Positions 1 to 9,534 of a DNA stretch of 32,407 nucleotides are shown one piece after another. Source of the DNA: Burkholderiales bacterium (lineage in GTDB: Bacteria; Pseudomonadota; Gammaproteobacteria; Burkholderiales; Burkholderiaceae_D); the NCBI GenBank assembly GCA_003136595.1, contig PLEY01000090.1, positions 716-33,122 of the forward strand. The letters are read 5' to 3'. Position 1 is the stretch's first letter. Each line of letters begins with the position of its first letter. Below the pieces are notes generated by a model. The model did no database searches. It had not been told where the DNA came from and saw nothing but the letters and a program-made list of their open reading frames with translations. The position numbers were made by a program, and so were the translations under genes.

Positions 1-779
1 TAGGCGGAATGGTTGTGGATCGATTCGAAGTTCTCGCTCTCCACTACGTAGGCGCTGATGCGCTCATCGCCATTGAGCCGCATTGCAACGTCGCGCACCA
101 TGTCCTCGACGAATTTCGGATTGTCGTAGGCGCGCTCAGTGACGAATTTCTCGTCGGGGCGCTTGAGCAGCCCCCACAGTTCGCACGAGGCCTCCTCTTC
201 GGCGATGCCGACCAGTTCCTCGATGGCGAGGGATCCGGTCAATTCGGCCTCGATGGTGACGTGCGAGCGCTGATTGTGCGCGCCATATTCCGAGATCTCC
301 TTCGAGCACGGGCACAGGCTCGTGACGGGCGTCTCGACCTTCAGGGTGATCTGGGTGCCGTCGGGATCGATCGTACCCGTCAGGGTGACGGCGTAGTCCA
401 TGAGGCTCGCCACTCCCGATACCGGGGCGGTCTTGCGGATGAAAAACGGAAATGAGACCTCGATGGAACCGGTCTTCGCCTCGAGCAGTTCGATCATTGC
501 GGTCAGCATGGACCGCAGGCCGGCTGCATCCAGTGCCGCCGAGTGGTTCTCGAGAAGCGCGATGAAGCGCGACATGTGGGTGCCCTTCTGTTCGGCGGGC
601 AGTTCGACCGCGAGGCTCCACAGACCGATCGAGGTCTGGACGCCGCCACCGATCTCGCGCACCTGCAGCGGGTGGCGAACCGACTTCACGCCGACCTTCT
701 GGATGGCGAGGCGGCGCTGATCGGCGAGACCCTGGACATCGGGCAGCGGGGCAGGACGGATGGGTTCAGGAGCGTTCAT
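1..779 (-). CDS. folE2: GTP cyclohydrolase FolE2 (type IB), C-terminus cut off by the left window edge
   Basis: Own reverse-strand translation from ATG at 779: [77 protein letters not shown]...[31 protein letters not shown]. This is FolE2-like ([25 protein letters not shown] motifs). It is missing from the ORF track because no stop falls inside the window. Confidence 0.93.
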   Translation of the reverse strand, partial: MNAPEPIRPAPLPDVQGLADQRRLAIQKVGVKSVRHPLQVREIGGGVQTSIGLWSLAVELPAEQKGTHMSRFIALLENHSAALDAAGLRSMLTAMIELLEAKTGSIEVSFPFFIRKTAPVSGVASLMDYAVTLTGTIDPDGTQITLKVETPVTSLCPCSKEISEYGAHNQRSHVTIEAELTGSLAIEELVGIAEEEASCELWGLLKRPDEKFVTERAYDNPKFVEDMVRDVAMRLNGDERISAYVVESENFESIHNHSA

Positions 780-829
780 TGCAAGTCCGGCACCCAGGCC
801 GGTCCTAAAAGTGGGAAATTCGCGGCGCC

Positions 830-2731
830 TTAGCCGTTGCTGACGATGAGGCGCGGCTCGCTTTGCGGACTGTCGGCGAAAAACCGCCTCCGGATCGACT
901 CGACGATACCCTTGGCATCAAGGCCAAGCATCTCGAGGAGTTTACCCGGGTCTCCATGGTCGATAAATTGGTCCGGGAACCCCAAATGCAAGATCGGCTT
1001 GGCGATGGCGAGGGCAGCGAGCGCCTCCGCGCAGGCCGAACCCGCGCCGCCCATGACGGCGCCCTCCTCGACCGTGACCAGGAAGTCGTGCTCACGGGCC
1101 AGGTGGGCGAGCAGTTCCACGTCGAGGGGCTTGATGAAGCGCATGTTCGCGACCGTGGCGTCGAGCGTCTGCCCGGCCGCAAGACTCGGCGCAACCATCG
1201 TGCCGAAGGCGAGGATGGCGACCCGCGGGCCGCCGCTGCTCGCCAAGCGCCGGACTTCGCCGCGACCCAGGGGCAAATCGGTCAACTCGGGCACACCGAC
1301 GGCGCCCGTACCGGCGCCGCGCGGATAGCGAACCGCCGCCGGGCCCGGATAGCGGAACGCGGTCGTCAGCATCCTGCGGCATTCATCCTCGTCCGAGGCG
1401 GCCATCAGCACCATGTTCGGAATGCAGCGCAGAAAGGCAATGTCGTAGTTGCCGGCGTGGGTCGCGCCGTCGGCACCCACGAGGCCGGCCCGATCAAGCG
1501 CAAACGTGACATCGAGATTCTGCAACGCAACATCATGAATCAACTGGTCGTAGCCGCGCTGCAGGAAGGTCGAGTAGATGGCCACGACGGGCTTGAGCCC
1601 CTGGGTGGCGAGGCCGGCCGCAAACGTCACCGCATGTTGTTCCGCGATCCCCACATCGAAGTAGCGCTCCGGAAAGCGCTTCTCGAAGTCCACGAGCCCC
1701 GAGCCCTCGCGCATGGCCGGAGTGATGCCCACCAGCCGCGAGTCGGCGGCCGCCATATCGCACAGCCAGTCGCCAAAGACCTGCGTGTAGGTCTTTTTGG
1801 CCGAGGTGGGCGGCCGGATTCCCACGGACGGATCGAACTTGCCGGGGCCGTGGTAGAGGACCGGATCGGCCTCGGCAAGCTTGTACCCCTGACCCTTCTT
1901 GGTCACCACGTGCAGGAACTGCGGGCCCTTGAGCTGCTTCAAGTTCTGCAGGGTCGGGACGAGCGATTCCAGGTCGTGCCCGTCAATCGGGCCGATGTAG
2001 TTGAATCCGAACTCCTCGAACAGGGTCGCCGGGACCACCATGCCCTTGGCGTGCTCCTCGAATTTCTTGGCCAGTTCCAGAAGCGGTGGCGCCACACCCA
2101 AGACGCTGCGCCCCATCTGCTTGGCGGCGGCGTAAAACTTCCCGGACATGAGTCGCGCCAGATACCGGTTCAGCGCGCCCACGGGCGGCGAGATCGACAT
2201 GTCGTTGTCGTTCAAGATCACGAGCAGGCGCAGGTCGTGCATGACGCCCGCATTGTTCAAGGCCTCGAATGCCATCCCCGCCGAGAGCGCGCCGTCGCCG
2301 ATGACGGCGATGCTATGGCGCTCGTCCCCCTGCAGGCGCGCGGCGACCGCCATGCCAAGCGCGGCCGAGATGCTGGTTGACGAATGGGCCGTGCCGAACG
2401 TGTCGAATTCGCTCTCCACGCGCCGCGGGAAACCCGAGATGCCATGCAGTTGGCGCAGCGAATCCATGCGGTCGCGGCGCCCGGTCAGGATTTTGTGAGC
2501 ATAGGTCTGATGGCCCACGTCCCAGACGAGTTGATCCGCGGGCGTGTCGAACACATAGTGCAGTGCGATGGTCAGCTCGACCGTGCCGAGATTCGAGGAC
2601 AGATGGCCCCCGGTCTTCGACACCGAATCGAGGACGAAGGCGCGCAGCTCGTCGGCGAGCGCAAGAAGATCCTTACGATCCAGTTTCTTCAGATCGTTCG
2701 GGTCGTTAATCGTGTTGAGCAGATCGTACAT
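830..2731 (-). CDS. dxs: 1-deoxy-D-xylulose-5-phosphate synthase
   Basis: 633 aa [20 protein letters not shown]...[24 protein letters not shown]...[18 protein letters not shown]...[18 protein letters not shown]; transketolase-like, full length. Confidence 0.97.
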   Translation of the reverse strand: MYDLLNTINDPNDLKKLDRKDLLALADELRAFVLDSVSKTGGHLSSNLGTVELTIALHYVFDTPADQLVWDVGHQTYAHKILTGRRDRMDSLRQLHGISGFPRRVESEFDTFGTAHSSTSISAALGMAVAARLQGDERHSIAVIGDGALSAGMAFEALNNAGVMHDLRLLVILNDNDMSISPPVGALNRYLARLMSGKFYAAAKQMGRSVLGVAPPLLELAKKFEEHAKGMVVPATLFEEFGFNYIGPIDGHDLESLVPTLQNLKQLKGPQFLHVVTKKGQGYKLAEADPVLYHGPGKFDPSVGIRPPTSAKKTYTQVFGDWLCDMAAADSRLVGITPAMREGSGLVDFEKRFPERYFDVGIAEQHAVTFAAGLATQGLKPVVAIYSTFLQRGYDQLIHDVALQNLDVTFALDRAGLVGADGATHAGNYDIAFLRCIPNMVLMAASDEDECRRMLTTAFRYPGPAAVRYPRGAGTGAVGVPELTDLPLGRGEVRRLASSGGPRVAILAFGTMVAPSLAAGQTLDATVANMRFIKPLDVELLAHLAREHDFLVTVEEGAVMGGAGSACAEALAALAIAKPILHLGFPDQFIDHGDPGKLLEMLGLDAKGIVESIRRRFFADSPQSEPRLIVSNG

Positions 2732-2778
2732 GGTTCCTCTTTTGGAACATCACCAACGCCAGGTCAGTCTCCAGTTCT

Positions 2779-3681
2779 TCAATGCTTGCGCAGGACGATG
2801 AAGTCAGCCAGTTCACCCAGCCTGCGCGCGCGCCCCGCGAGGGGCTCGAGCGCTGCATGCGCCTCGCGCCGCAAGTCCTCCGCGAGCGCCTTGGACTCGG
2901 CCAGCCCGAGGATCGACACATAGGTCGGCTTGTCCTGCATCGCATCCTTTCCGGCGGTTTTGCCGAGCGTCACGGTATCGGTCTCGACATCGAGGATGTC
3001 ATCGACCACCTGGAACGCGAGACCCACCGCGCGTGCATAGGCAAGCAGCGCCTGCTCCGTCGCGCCCGTCACATTGCCCGCAGCCAGGGCGCCCAGCATC
3101 ACGCTTGCGGTCAAGAGCGCACCGGTCTTCAGGCGGTGCATGTGCTCGAGCTGCGCGCGTGCAATGCGCGAGCCCACACTGGCCAGATCGATCGCCTGCC
3201 CACCGGCCATGCCGCGCGAGCCACTCGCCCGAGCAAGACAGCCGACCATCGCCAGGGCGTCGGCGGGCGCGGCCCCCGAGTTGGCGAGCGTCTCGAACGC
3301 CTGACTCTGCAGCGCATCGCCGACCAGAAGCGCCGTCGCCTCGTCGTAGGCCACGTGCACGGTCGGCTTGCCGCGCCGCAGCACGTCGTCGTCCATGCAA
3401 GGCAGATCATCGTGCACGAGCGAGTAGGCATGGATCAGCTCGACTGCAGCACCGGCATGCTCAAGCACCGCCAGCGGAGCGCCTGCCATCTCGCCGGCCG
3501 CGAACGCGAGGAGCGGTCTGACCCGCTTGCCTCCTCCGAGGACGGCGTAGCGCATCGCCTCGTGCAGCCGCGCGGGCGTCTCGCCGGCGCCGGGCAGGCA
3601 GGCCTCCAGACGACGCTCCACTCGCTCTTGAACCGATGCGATCCAGGCGCCCAGGGAGAGCCCGGTGTCGCTATCCCGCAT
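2779..3681 (-). CDS. ispA: polyprenyl (farnesyl) diphosphate synthase
   Basis: 300 aa ORF; both Asp-rich motifs present (LVHDDLPCMDDD and VVDDILDVETD), GGGKRVRP near the N-terminus; located between xseB and dxs. Confidence 0.95.
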   Translation of the reverse strand: MRDSDTGLSLGAWIASVQERVERRLEACLPGAGETPARLHEAMRYAVLGGGKRVRPLLAFAAGEMAGAPLAVLEHAGAAVELIHAYSLVHDDLPCMDDDVLRRGKPTVHVAYDEATALLVGDALQSQAFETLANSGAAPADALAMVGCLARASGSRGMAGGQAIDLASVGSRIARAQLEHMHRLKTGALLTASVMLGALAAGNVTGATEQALLAYARAVGLAFQVVDDILDVETDTVTLGKTAGKDAMQDKPTYVSILGLAESKALAEDLRREAHAALEPLAGRARRLGELADFIVLRKH

Positions 3682-3940
3682 CAGGACCCCGTTCGCTCAG
3701 CAACTCGCCGGCGGGCCTTAGCATCTCGCCGTCTAGGACCTGCACCTGCTCACGCACGGCCTCGAGCGCCTCCTGACAGCGTCGCACCAGCTCGGCACCC
3801 CGCTTGTAGGCGGCGAGTGACTCTTCCAGTCCGAGCGAGCCGTCGTCCATGCGGCCAACGATCGCCTCGAGCTCGCGCATCGCCTCTTCAAACGAGACCG
3901 GCGCACGAGCGGGCGCAGCCGTTTCAGTTTTATTGGTCAC
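3671..3940 (-). CDS. xseB: exodeoxyribonuclease VII small subunit
   Basis: Within track ORF 3671..4171; GTG start at 3940 gives MTNKTETAAPARAPVSFEEAMRELEAIVGRMDDGSLGLEESLAAYKRGAELVRRCQEALEAVREQVQVLDG, typical XseB. Overlaps ispA by 11 nt. Confidence 0.92.
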   Translation of the reverse strand: MTNKTETAAPARAPVSFEEAMRELEAIVGRMDDGSLGLEESLAAYKRGAELVRRCQEALEAVREQVQVLDGEMLRPAGELLSERGPDAG

Positions 3941-4246
3941 CACTGTCCATTCCCCGTCGCATGCCCCGACGCGTCGCTGCGCGCTTGGACAACCCTGCTG
4001 CCCGAATTCTGTCACAAAGGTCGAAAGCAGGCCCCAAGACCCTGATTTTAAACGAAGCCGCGGATCTTCACCCGAGTCCCGGCGAAGACCGGGCAAGGGA
4101 TGGGGATTTGCTGCCACACGGGGCCGGAAACAGGTCAATTTCACCCAGAACCGGCGGCTTTTGGAGGCCACTCAGGTAGAATAAAAGGTTTTCCGCTTCG
4201 GCGCTTTCTTTAATTCGCCTTCGAGCATCAATTCGGGAGGGTTGGG

Positions 4247-5347
4247 ATGTCCGATCTGGGAAGCCGTAAGAAACTTGCGCGCAGCACGGCGCAACTGCCG
4301 GTTTCAGCCTACTTCGACGAGTCGCTTTTCCAGCGAGAAATCGAATTGTTGTTCAAGCCCGGGCCGGGCTACGTCGGCCACGAACTGATGGTGACCGAGC
4401 CTGGCAGCTTCCATACGCTGCCGCAGGAGCGCGACGGGCGCCTTCTGGTGCGCAATGAGCGGGGCATCGAACTGCTCTCGAACGTCTGTCGCCACCGCCA
4501 GGCGATCATGTACAACGGTCGCGGCACCACGAAGAACATCGTCTGCCCGCTGCACCGCTGGACCTATGATCTGCAGGGCGAGCTTCTCGGGGCGCCCCGG
4601 TTTTCCGACAACCCCTGCCTGAATCTGGAGCGCAAGCCCCTGTCGAACTGGAACGGCCTGCTCTTCGAGGGGCCACGCGATGTCGCAGCCGACCTCGCCG
4701 CCCTGACCGTACCGGATTTCGATTTTTCCGGCTACATGTTCGACCGCGTCGAGATCCATGAATGTCCCTACAACTGGAAGACGTTCATCGAGGTCTATCT
4801 CGAGGACTACCACGTGGGGCCGTTCCATCCAGGACTCGGGCAGTTCGTGACTTGCGAAGACTTGCGCTGGGAATTCGGGGACCGATTTAGCGTCCAGACC
4901 GTGGGCGTGAACGCAGCGCTCGCCCGCCCGGGCACCCCCAAGTACAAGTACTGGCACGAGCAGGTCCTGAAATTCAACCATGGTGTGGCTCCTGCCCAAG
5001 GCGCGATCTGGCTGACCATGTATCCGAACGTCATGCTCGAGTGGTATCCGCACGTCCTTGTGGTCTCGACGCTGATCCCGCGGGGCCCGCAGGCGACCAC
5101 CAACATTGTCGAATTTTACTATCCGGAGGAGATCGCGCTCTTTGAGCGCGACTTCGTTAGCGCGGAGCAGGCGGCCTACATGGAGACCTGTGTGGAGGAC
5201 GACGAGATTGCCCTGCGCATGGATGCCGGCCGGCGTGCCCTCATGGAGCGTGGCGTCTCGGAGGTCGGACCCTACCAGTCGCCGATGGAAGATGGAATGC
5301 AGCATTTTCACGAGTGGCTGCGCATGGCCCTCGATCCCTGGGCCTAG
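4247..5347 (+). CDS. Rieske-type aromatic ring-hydroxylating dioxygenase alpha subunit family protein
   Basis: 366 aa; Rieske motif CRHRQAIMYNGRGTTKNIVCPLHRW (CxH...CxxH) and a mononuclear iron region VYLEDYHVGPFHPGL; no ferredoxin, reductase or beta-subunit gene beside it. Confidence 0.9.
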   Translation: MSDLGSRKKLARSTAQLPVSAYFDESLFQREIELLFKPGPGYVGHELMVTEPGSFHTLPQERDGRLLVRNERGIELLSNVCRHRQAIMYNGRGTTKNIVCPLHRWTYDLQGELLGAPRFSDNPCLNLERKPLSNWNGLLFEGPRDVAADLAALTVPDFDFSGYMFDRVEIHECPYNWKTFIEVYLEDYHVGPFHPGLGQFVTCEDLRWEFGDRFSVQTVGVNAALARPGTPKYKYWHEQVLKFNHGVAPAQGAIWLTMYPNVMLEWYPHVLVVSTLIPRGPQATTNIVEFYYPEEIALFERDFVSAEQAAYMETCVEDDEIALRMDAGRRALMERGVSEVGPYQSPMEDGMQHFHEWLRMALDPWA

Positions 5348-5396
5348 TGCCCTGCAGAACGCTGACGACGCTCCCGGAACAGCTGGAGAAACGCTC

Positions 5397-6239
5397 ATGT
5401 TCACGACCCTCATCTCGGCAGAGAACCTCAATGCCCATCGCCAGCAGGCAGACTGGGTCATATTCGACTGCCGGCACGACCTGGCCCAGCCCGACGCGGG
5501 CCGCCTCGCGTATCGGGAGGCGCACATCCCGGGGGCGTTTTTTGCGCATCTGGACCAGGATCTCGCAGGTCCGAAAACCGGCACCAATGGTCGACATCCG
5601 CTGCCAGACCCCGTGCAGTTCGTGCAGTTCCTGCGGTCCCACGGCGTGAACGACTCGACCCAGGTGGTCGGCTATGACGCGTCTGGCGGCATCTATGCAG
5701 CCCGCCTGTGGTGGCTGTTGCGCTGGATCGGCCATGAGTCCGTGGCGGTGCTCGATGGGGGCCTTGGCGCGTGGAGCCGCGCGGGCCTTCCCCTCGAGGA
5801 CACCCTGCCGCGCCCACAGACCGGCACCGTAGTCCAGCGCACGAGCGCAGTGGCCCGCGTCGACGCGGCCACGTTGCTCGACCACCTCGACGACGGGACA
5901 CTCCTTGTCATCGACGCACGCGCCGCCGATCGCTACCGGGGCGACACCGAGCCGCTCGACCCGGTGGCCGGTCACATCCCGCATGCGATCAACCGCTTCT
6001 ACCAGAACAATCTGGCGTCCGATGGCCGCTTCAAGCCGGCCGCCGACCTGCGCGCGGAGTTCTTCGCGCTCACCGGTCCAGATGTCGCAGGTCATGTCGT
6101 CCACCAGTGCGGCTCGGGCGTGACCGCCTGTCACAACCTGCTCGCCATGGAAGTCGCCGGACTGCACGGTACGGCCCTCTACCCGGGCTCCTGGAGCGAG
6201 TGGTGTGCCAGCCCCTCACGTCCGGTCGCCAGAGGCTAG
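5397..6239 (+). CDS. sulfurtransferase (rhodanese / 3-mercaptopyruvate sulfurtransferase family)
   Basis: ATG at 5397 inside the track ORF; tandem rhodanese-like domains with active-site loop CGSGVTAC; MFTTLISAENLNAHRQQADWVIFDCRHDLAQPDAGR...HIPGAFFAHLDQDLAG. Confidence 0.93.
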   Translation: MFTTLISAENLNAHRQQADWVIFDCRHDLAQPDAGRLAYREAHIPGAFFAHLDQDLAGPKTGTNGRHPLPDPVQFVQFLRSHGVNDSTQVVGYDASGGIYAARLWWLLRWIGHESVAVLDGGLGAWSRAGLPLEDTLPRPQTGTVVQRTSAVARVDAATLLDHLDDGTLLVIDARAADRYRGDTEPLDPVAGHIPHAINRFYQNNLASDGRFKPAADLRAEFFALTGPDVAGHVVHQCGSGVTACHNLLAMEVAGLHGTALYPGSWSEWCASPSRPVARG

Positions 6240-7003
6240 CGGGCGAAATCGAGCCACTGGTTGAGGATCACGACGATGCCCGTGCCGCAAGCGATGAGCA
6301 GGGCCTGGGAAAAGGCGTCCCCGAGGGCGCGGCCGCGCTGCATGCGGGGGACGAGATCGGAGAGCGCGATATAGGTGAAATTCGCCGCGGCGATGACCAG
6401 CACAAATGGAATCCAGACCGACAGCCGCTCGAGGAGGAAATGTCCGGCAAGACCCCCAAGGACAATGCATAGGCTGGCGGCAAGGGCATAGGTGAAGGCA
6501 CGGCGCCGCGAGATCCCGGCGTTAAGCAGGACCAGGAAGTCGCCGATCTTGTGGGGTACTTCGTGCGTCAGGATCGACAGCGCTGCAGCCATTCCCACCA
6601 GGGGCCCTGCGAGGAATGCCGCGGCGATCAGGATGCCATCCGAAAAATTGTGGAATGCGCTGCCAACCAGGACGAGGGCGCCGCCGTGACCCGCCGCGCG
6701 CGCGTCATGGCCGTGCTCATGCCCATGACCGTCCCCCTCATAGTGGTGACTGTGCCGATAGAGCGCGAGCTTCTCGAGAAAGAAGAATCCGAGGATCCCG
6801 CCGAGCATGGTGGCAAAAAGCGTCGAGCGGCGGGCCACCGATTCGAATGCGTCGGGCAGCAGATGCAAGAAGGTCGTCGCAAGGAGTATCCCGATCGAGA
6901 AACTCACCATCGGCTCGAGAAAGCGCGCGAACAGACGGAACGTGAGGTGCGCGCCGACACCGATGCTGACCGAGGCGACCGCCAGCGTCGCTGCGATCGT
7001 CAT
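6236..7003 (-). CDS. ZIP family metal transporter
   Basis: 255 aa; ZIP helices with HNFSDGILIAAAF and LTHEVPHKIGDF metal-binding motifs, and a His-rich cytoplasmic loop HSHHYEGDGHGHEHGHD. Confidence 0.94.
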   Translation of the reverse strand: MTIAATLAVASVSIGVGAHLTFRLFARFLEPMVSFSIGILLATTFLHLLPDAFESVARRSTLFATMLGGILGFFFLEKLALYRHSHHYEGDGHGHEHGHDARAAGHGGALVLVGSAFHNFSDGILIAAAFLAGPLVGMAAALSILTHEVPHKIGDFLVLLNAGISRRRAFTYALAASLCIVLGGLAGHFLLERLSVWIPFVLVIAAANFTYIALSDLVPRMQRGRALGDAFSQALLIACGTGIVVILNQWLDFAR

Positions 7004-7143
7004 GATGAGGGACGCCGAGATGGGGCTCTCCAGGAGGTTCCGGCAGCGCCGGCCAGTGACAGGCGGATTATACGGTTCGTTCTCGGCGGCCCCACGTGGT
7101 GGGCGGGTTCAAGCGCACGCGAGCCGGCTCGCGCCAGGCTCGA

Positions 7144-8037
7144 TCAGCCCTCGCTGCCGACCCCATAGCGCCGGAACCAGTCGAGCATCCGGCTCCAGGC
7201 CAGTTTCGCGTCGGCCTCGGAATAGCTTGGCCTGTAGTCGGCGTTAAAGCCATGGGCGGCATCGGGGTAGACGATGATGACCGACTCGCTCGCGGGTCCC
7301 CGCGCCTCGTCCAGAGCCCGGCGCATGCGTTCGACATGCTCGGCAAGGATGCCCTGGTCACGGCCGCCGTACTGACCGAGCACGGGCGCCTTGAGCTCTC
7401 CGGCCAGATCGACCGGAAAGCGTGGGGTCAGCGGCGAGGTCTGCCCCACCAGCGGCCCATACCAGGCGGCAGCGGCCTTGACGTGCGGGTTGTGCGCCGC
7501 GTACAGCCAGGTGATGCGGCCGCCCCAGCAAAAGCCGGTCACCGCCAGCCGGGTCGCGTTGCCGCCATGTCCACGAGCCCACGCTGCGGTCGCGTCGAGA
7601 TCGCTCATCACCTGGGCATCGGGCACCTTCGAGACCAGTTTGGAGATCAGTTCGGGGACCGTCGGGTATTGGGCCGGGTCGCCTTCGCGTGCGTAGAGTG
7701 CCGGCGCGACAGCGAGGTAACCCTCCTTGGCGAGGCGGCGGCACAGGTCCTTGATGTGTTCGTGGACCCCGAAAATCTCCTGGACGACCAGCACCACCGG
7801 CAGGTCGGTCTTGCCCTTGGGCTGGGCCCGGTAGGCCGGGATCTGCCCGTCGGCCACGGGTATCTTCACCTCGCCTTCCGTGAGACCGGTGGCATCGGTG
7901 TGGATGGTCGCCGCCGCGACCGGCAACACCGCTGCGGCGAAGCCCGATCCCAGCGAGGTGAGAATGAATCCGCGCCGCGTCGTCTCGGCCTTGGGAAAAT
8001 GGCTTTTCAGTTCTTGATCGAGCAAACTCACGGGCAT
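7144..8037 (-). CDS. dienelactone hydrolase family protein, with a Tat-like N-terminal signal
   Basis: 297 aa; GFCWGG nucleophile (Cys), [29 protein letters not shown] region [16 protein letters not shown]-terminus [24 protein letters not shown]. Confidence 0.92.
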   Translation of the reverse strand: MPVSLLDQELKSHFPKAETTRRGFILTSLGSGFAAAVLPVAAATIHTDATGLTEGEVKIPVADGQIPAYRAQPKGKTDLPVVLVVQEIFGVHEHIKDLCRRLAKEGYLAVAPALYAREGDPAQYPTVPELISKLVSKVPDAQVMSDLDATAAWARGHGGNATRLAVTGFCWGGRITWLYAAHNPHVKAAAAWYGPLVGQTSPLTPRFPVDLAGELKAPVLGQYGGRDQGILAEHVERMRRALDEARGPASESVIIVYPDAAHGFNADYRPSYSEADAKLAWSRMLDWFRRYGVGSEG

Positions 8038-8183
8038 CTCCAGAGAAGTGGTCGGGGGGCGACGCGAATTGCGCGGACAGCGCGCCTGCGCCGCGACCCA
8101 ACGATTCGGTGCAGCGATTCGGCGCGTAGTTTAGCCCGTTTGGCTGGCTTCGTGGAGAACGCGCCTGGGGGCTGCAGTACCGG

Positions 8184-8211
8184 TTTGCAGAATCCTGTCT
8201 ATCGATATAAT
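8184..8211 (+). promoter_or_regulatory. candidate sigma70-like promoter for the chromate-transporter genes
   Basis: TTTGCA (8184-8189), 16-nt spacer, TATAAT (8206-8211), upstream of chrA-like gene 8393; motif match only. Confidence 0.4.
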
Positions 8212-8392
8212 TTGACTTCCCGATCAATCTGTCTGCAACCGCTCCCTTGATCTCGATTCCCGGGTTCGTCCTTGGCGCGCAGCCGCGCTGCCGGGCGGAG
8301 GCGTTGGCGCGCTCCCCGCATCCCGAGCCGACGCTGCTCTCTCCGGGCCCCGGGTCCCAGTCTGACTTCGCCCGCGGTGTTCAGACCTCCTG

Positions 8393-8989
8393 ATGGACGC
8401 ATCAGGCGGCCCGGGCGAGAACGCCGGCAGCATCGAGGAGCTCGGGCCGCTCCAGATCTTCCTCGCTTTCTCCCAGATGGCGCTCTCGGGATTCGGCGGC
8501 GTGATGCCGTTTGCCTATCGCTATCTGGTCGAGACCCGCGCCTGGGTCAGCGCGGAGGAGTTCGCGCAGATGTTCGCCTTCGGGCAGATCCTTCCCGGAC
8601 CGACCATCTGCAATGTCTCGGTGATGGTCGGCTGGCGCAAGGCGGGCGTCGCAGGGGCGCTCGCGGCACTGGCGGGGATCGTCACCGGGCCGATTGTCAT
8701 CGTCATCCTCCTCGGCGCCGCCTATCAGCGCTTTGGCAGCGTGCCGGCAGTGCGGGCCGCGCTCTCAGGCATGGCCGCAGTAGCGGCCGGTCTCATCCTC
8801 GCCACTGCAGTGAAGATGGCGATCGCGCTTTTCAAGGCCCGCCAGGCCACCTGGGCCGAGCGCGTCGCCCTCACCGGTTTTGCCGTCCTGGCATTTGCCG
8901 GCGTGGGCCTCTTGCGCTGGCCGTTGGCGGCGGTGGTGGCGGTGCTCGGACCATTCGCGGTGCTGCTCGCATTCTGGCAAAAGAAATGA
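8393..8989 (+). CDS. chromate transporter (CHR family), first half-protein
   Basis: 198 aa membrane protein; FSQMALSGFGGVMPFAYRYLVETRAWVSAEEFAQMFAFGQILPGPTICNVSVMVGWRKAG is CHR-domain-like (GGV, LPGP, N...VG). Confidence 0.9.
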   Translation: MDASGGPGENAGSIEELGPLQIFLAFSQMALSGFGGVMPFAYRYLVETRAWVSAEEFAQMFAFGQILPGPTICNVSVMVGWRKAGVAGALAALAGIVTGPIVIVILLGAAYQRFGSVPAVRAALSGMAAVAAGLILATAVKMAIALFKARQATWAERVALTGFAVLAFAGVGLLRWPLAAVVAVLGPFAVLLAFWQKK

Positions 8990-9534
8990 TGGAAGCCGCC
9001 GACGGACCCGCAACGCTCTGGGAGATGGGAGCACATTTCGCGCTGCTCTCGATGATGGCGGTCGGCGGCGGGGTGGTGATGCTCGCCCCGGACATCCATC
9101 GCTATGTCGTCGATGCCCATCACTGGATCACAAGCGAGCAGTTTGCCGCCGCCTACACGCTCGCCCAGGCGGCCCCGGGTCCGAACATGCTCTACGTGAC
9201 TCTGGTGGGATGGTGGGTCGCCGGCTGGCCCGGCGCGCTGGTGGCAACGCTCGCGATCATCGTGCCTCCGGTCACGCTGACGCTGACGCTCATGCGCGCG
9301 AGTGAGCGGGGGGGCAGCGCAGGGCGCTTCGGCCGGGCGCTGCGGTTTGGACTGGCTCCGGTCTCGGTCGGCTTGCTGTGTGCCGGGGGATGGGTCCTGG
9401 TGCAGGCCTCGGACGCCAATTGGCGCGGCGGCCTTCTGACGGCGGCCACCGTCGCGGTGGTGACCGGCACGCGCATCAACCCGATGTGGCTGATCGCGGC
9501 GGGCGCGCTCATCGGCATCTTGCACCTGGTCTAG
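8986..9534 (+). CDS. chromate transporter (CHR family), second half-protein
   Basis: ATGA overlap with the upstream gene; MMEAADGPATLWEMGAHFALLSMMAVGGGVVMLAPDIHRYVVDAHHWITSEQFAAAYTLAQAAPGPNMLYVTLVGWW, a second CHR domain. Confidence 0.88.
   Translation: MMEAADGPATLWEMGAHFALLSMMAVGGGVVMLAPDIHRYVVDAHHWITSEQFAAAYTLAQAAPGPNMLYVTLVGWWVAGWPGALVATLAIIVPPVTLTLTLMRASERGGSAGRFGRALRFGLAPVSVGLLCAGGWVLVQASDANWRGGLLTAATVAVVTGTRINPMWLIAAGALIGILHLV

Noticed and set aside
863-2380. 505-aa plus-strand ORF opposite dxs
   Set aside because: Antisense to a clearly conserved gene; composition (Arg/Gly/His-rich) is typical of a GC-rich shadow frame with no recognisable domain.
2782-4179. 465-aa plus-strand ORF opposite ispA and xseB
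   Set aside because: Shadow ORF overlapping two well-supported genes; no domain recognised.
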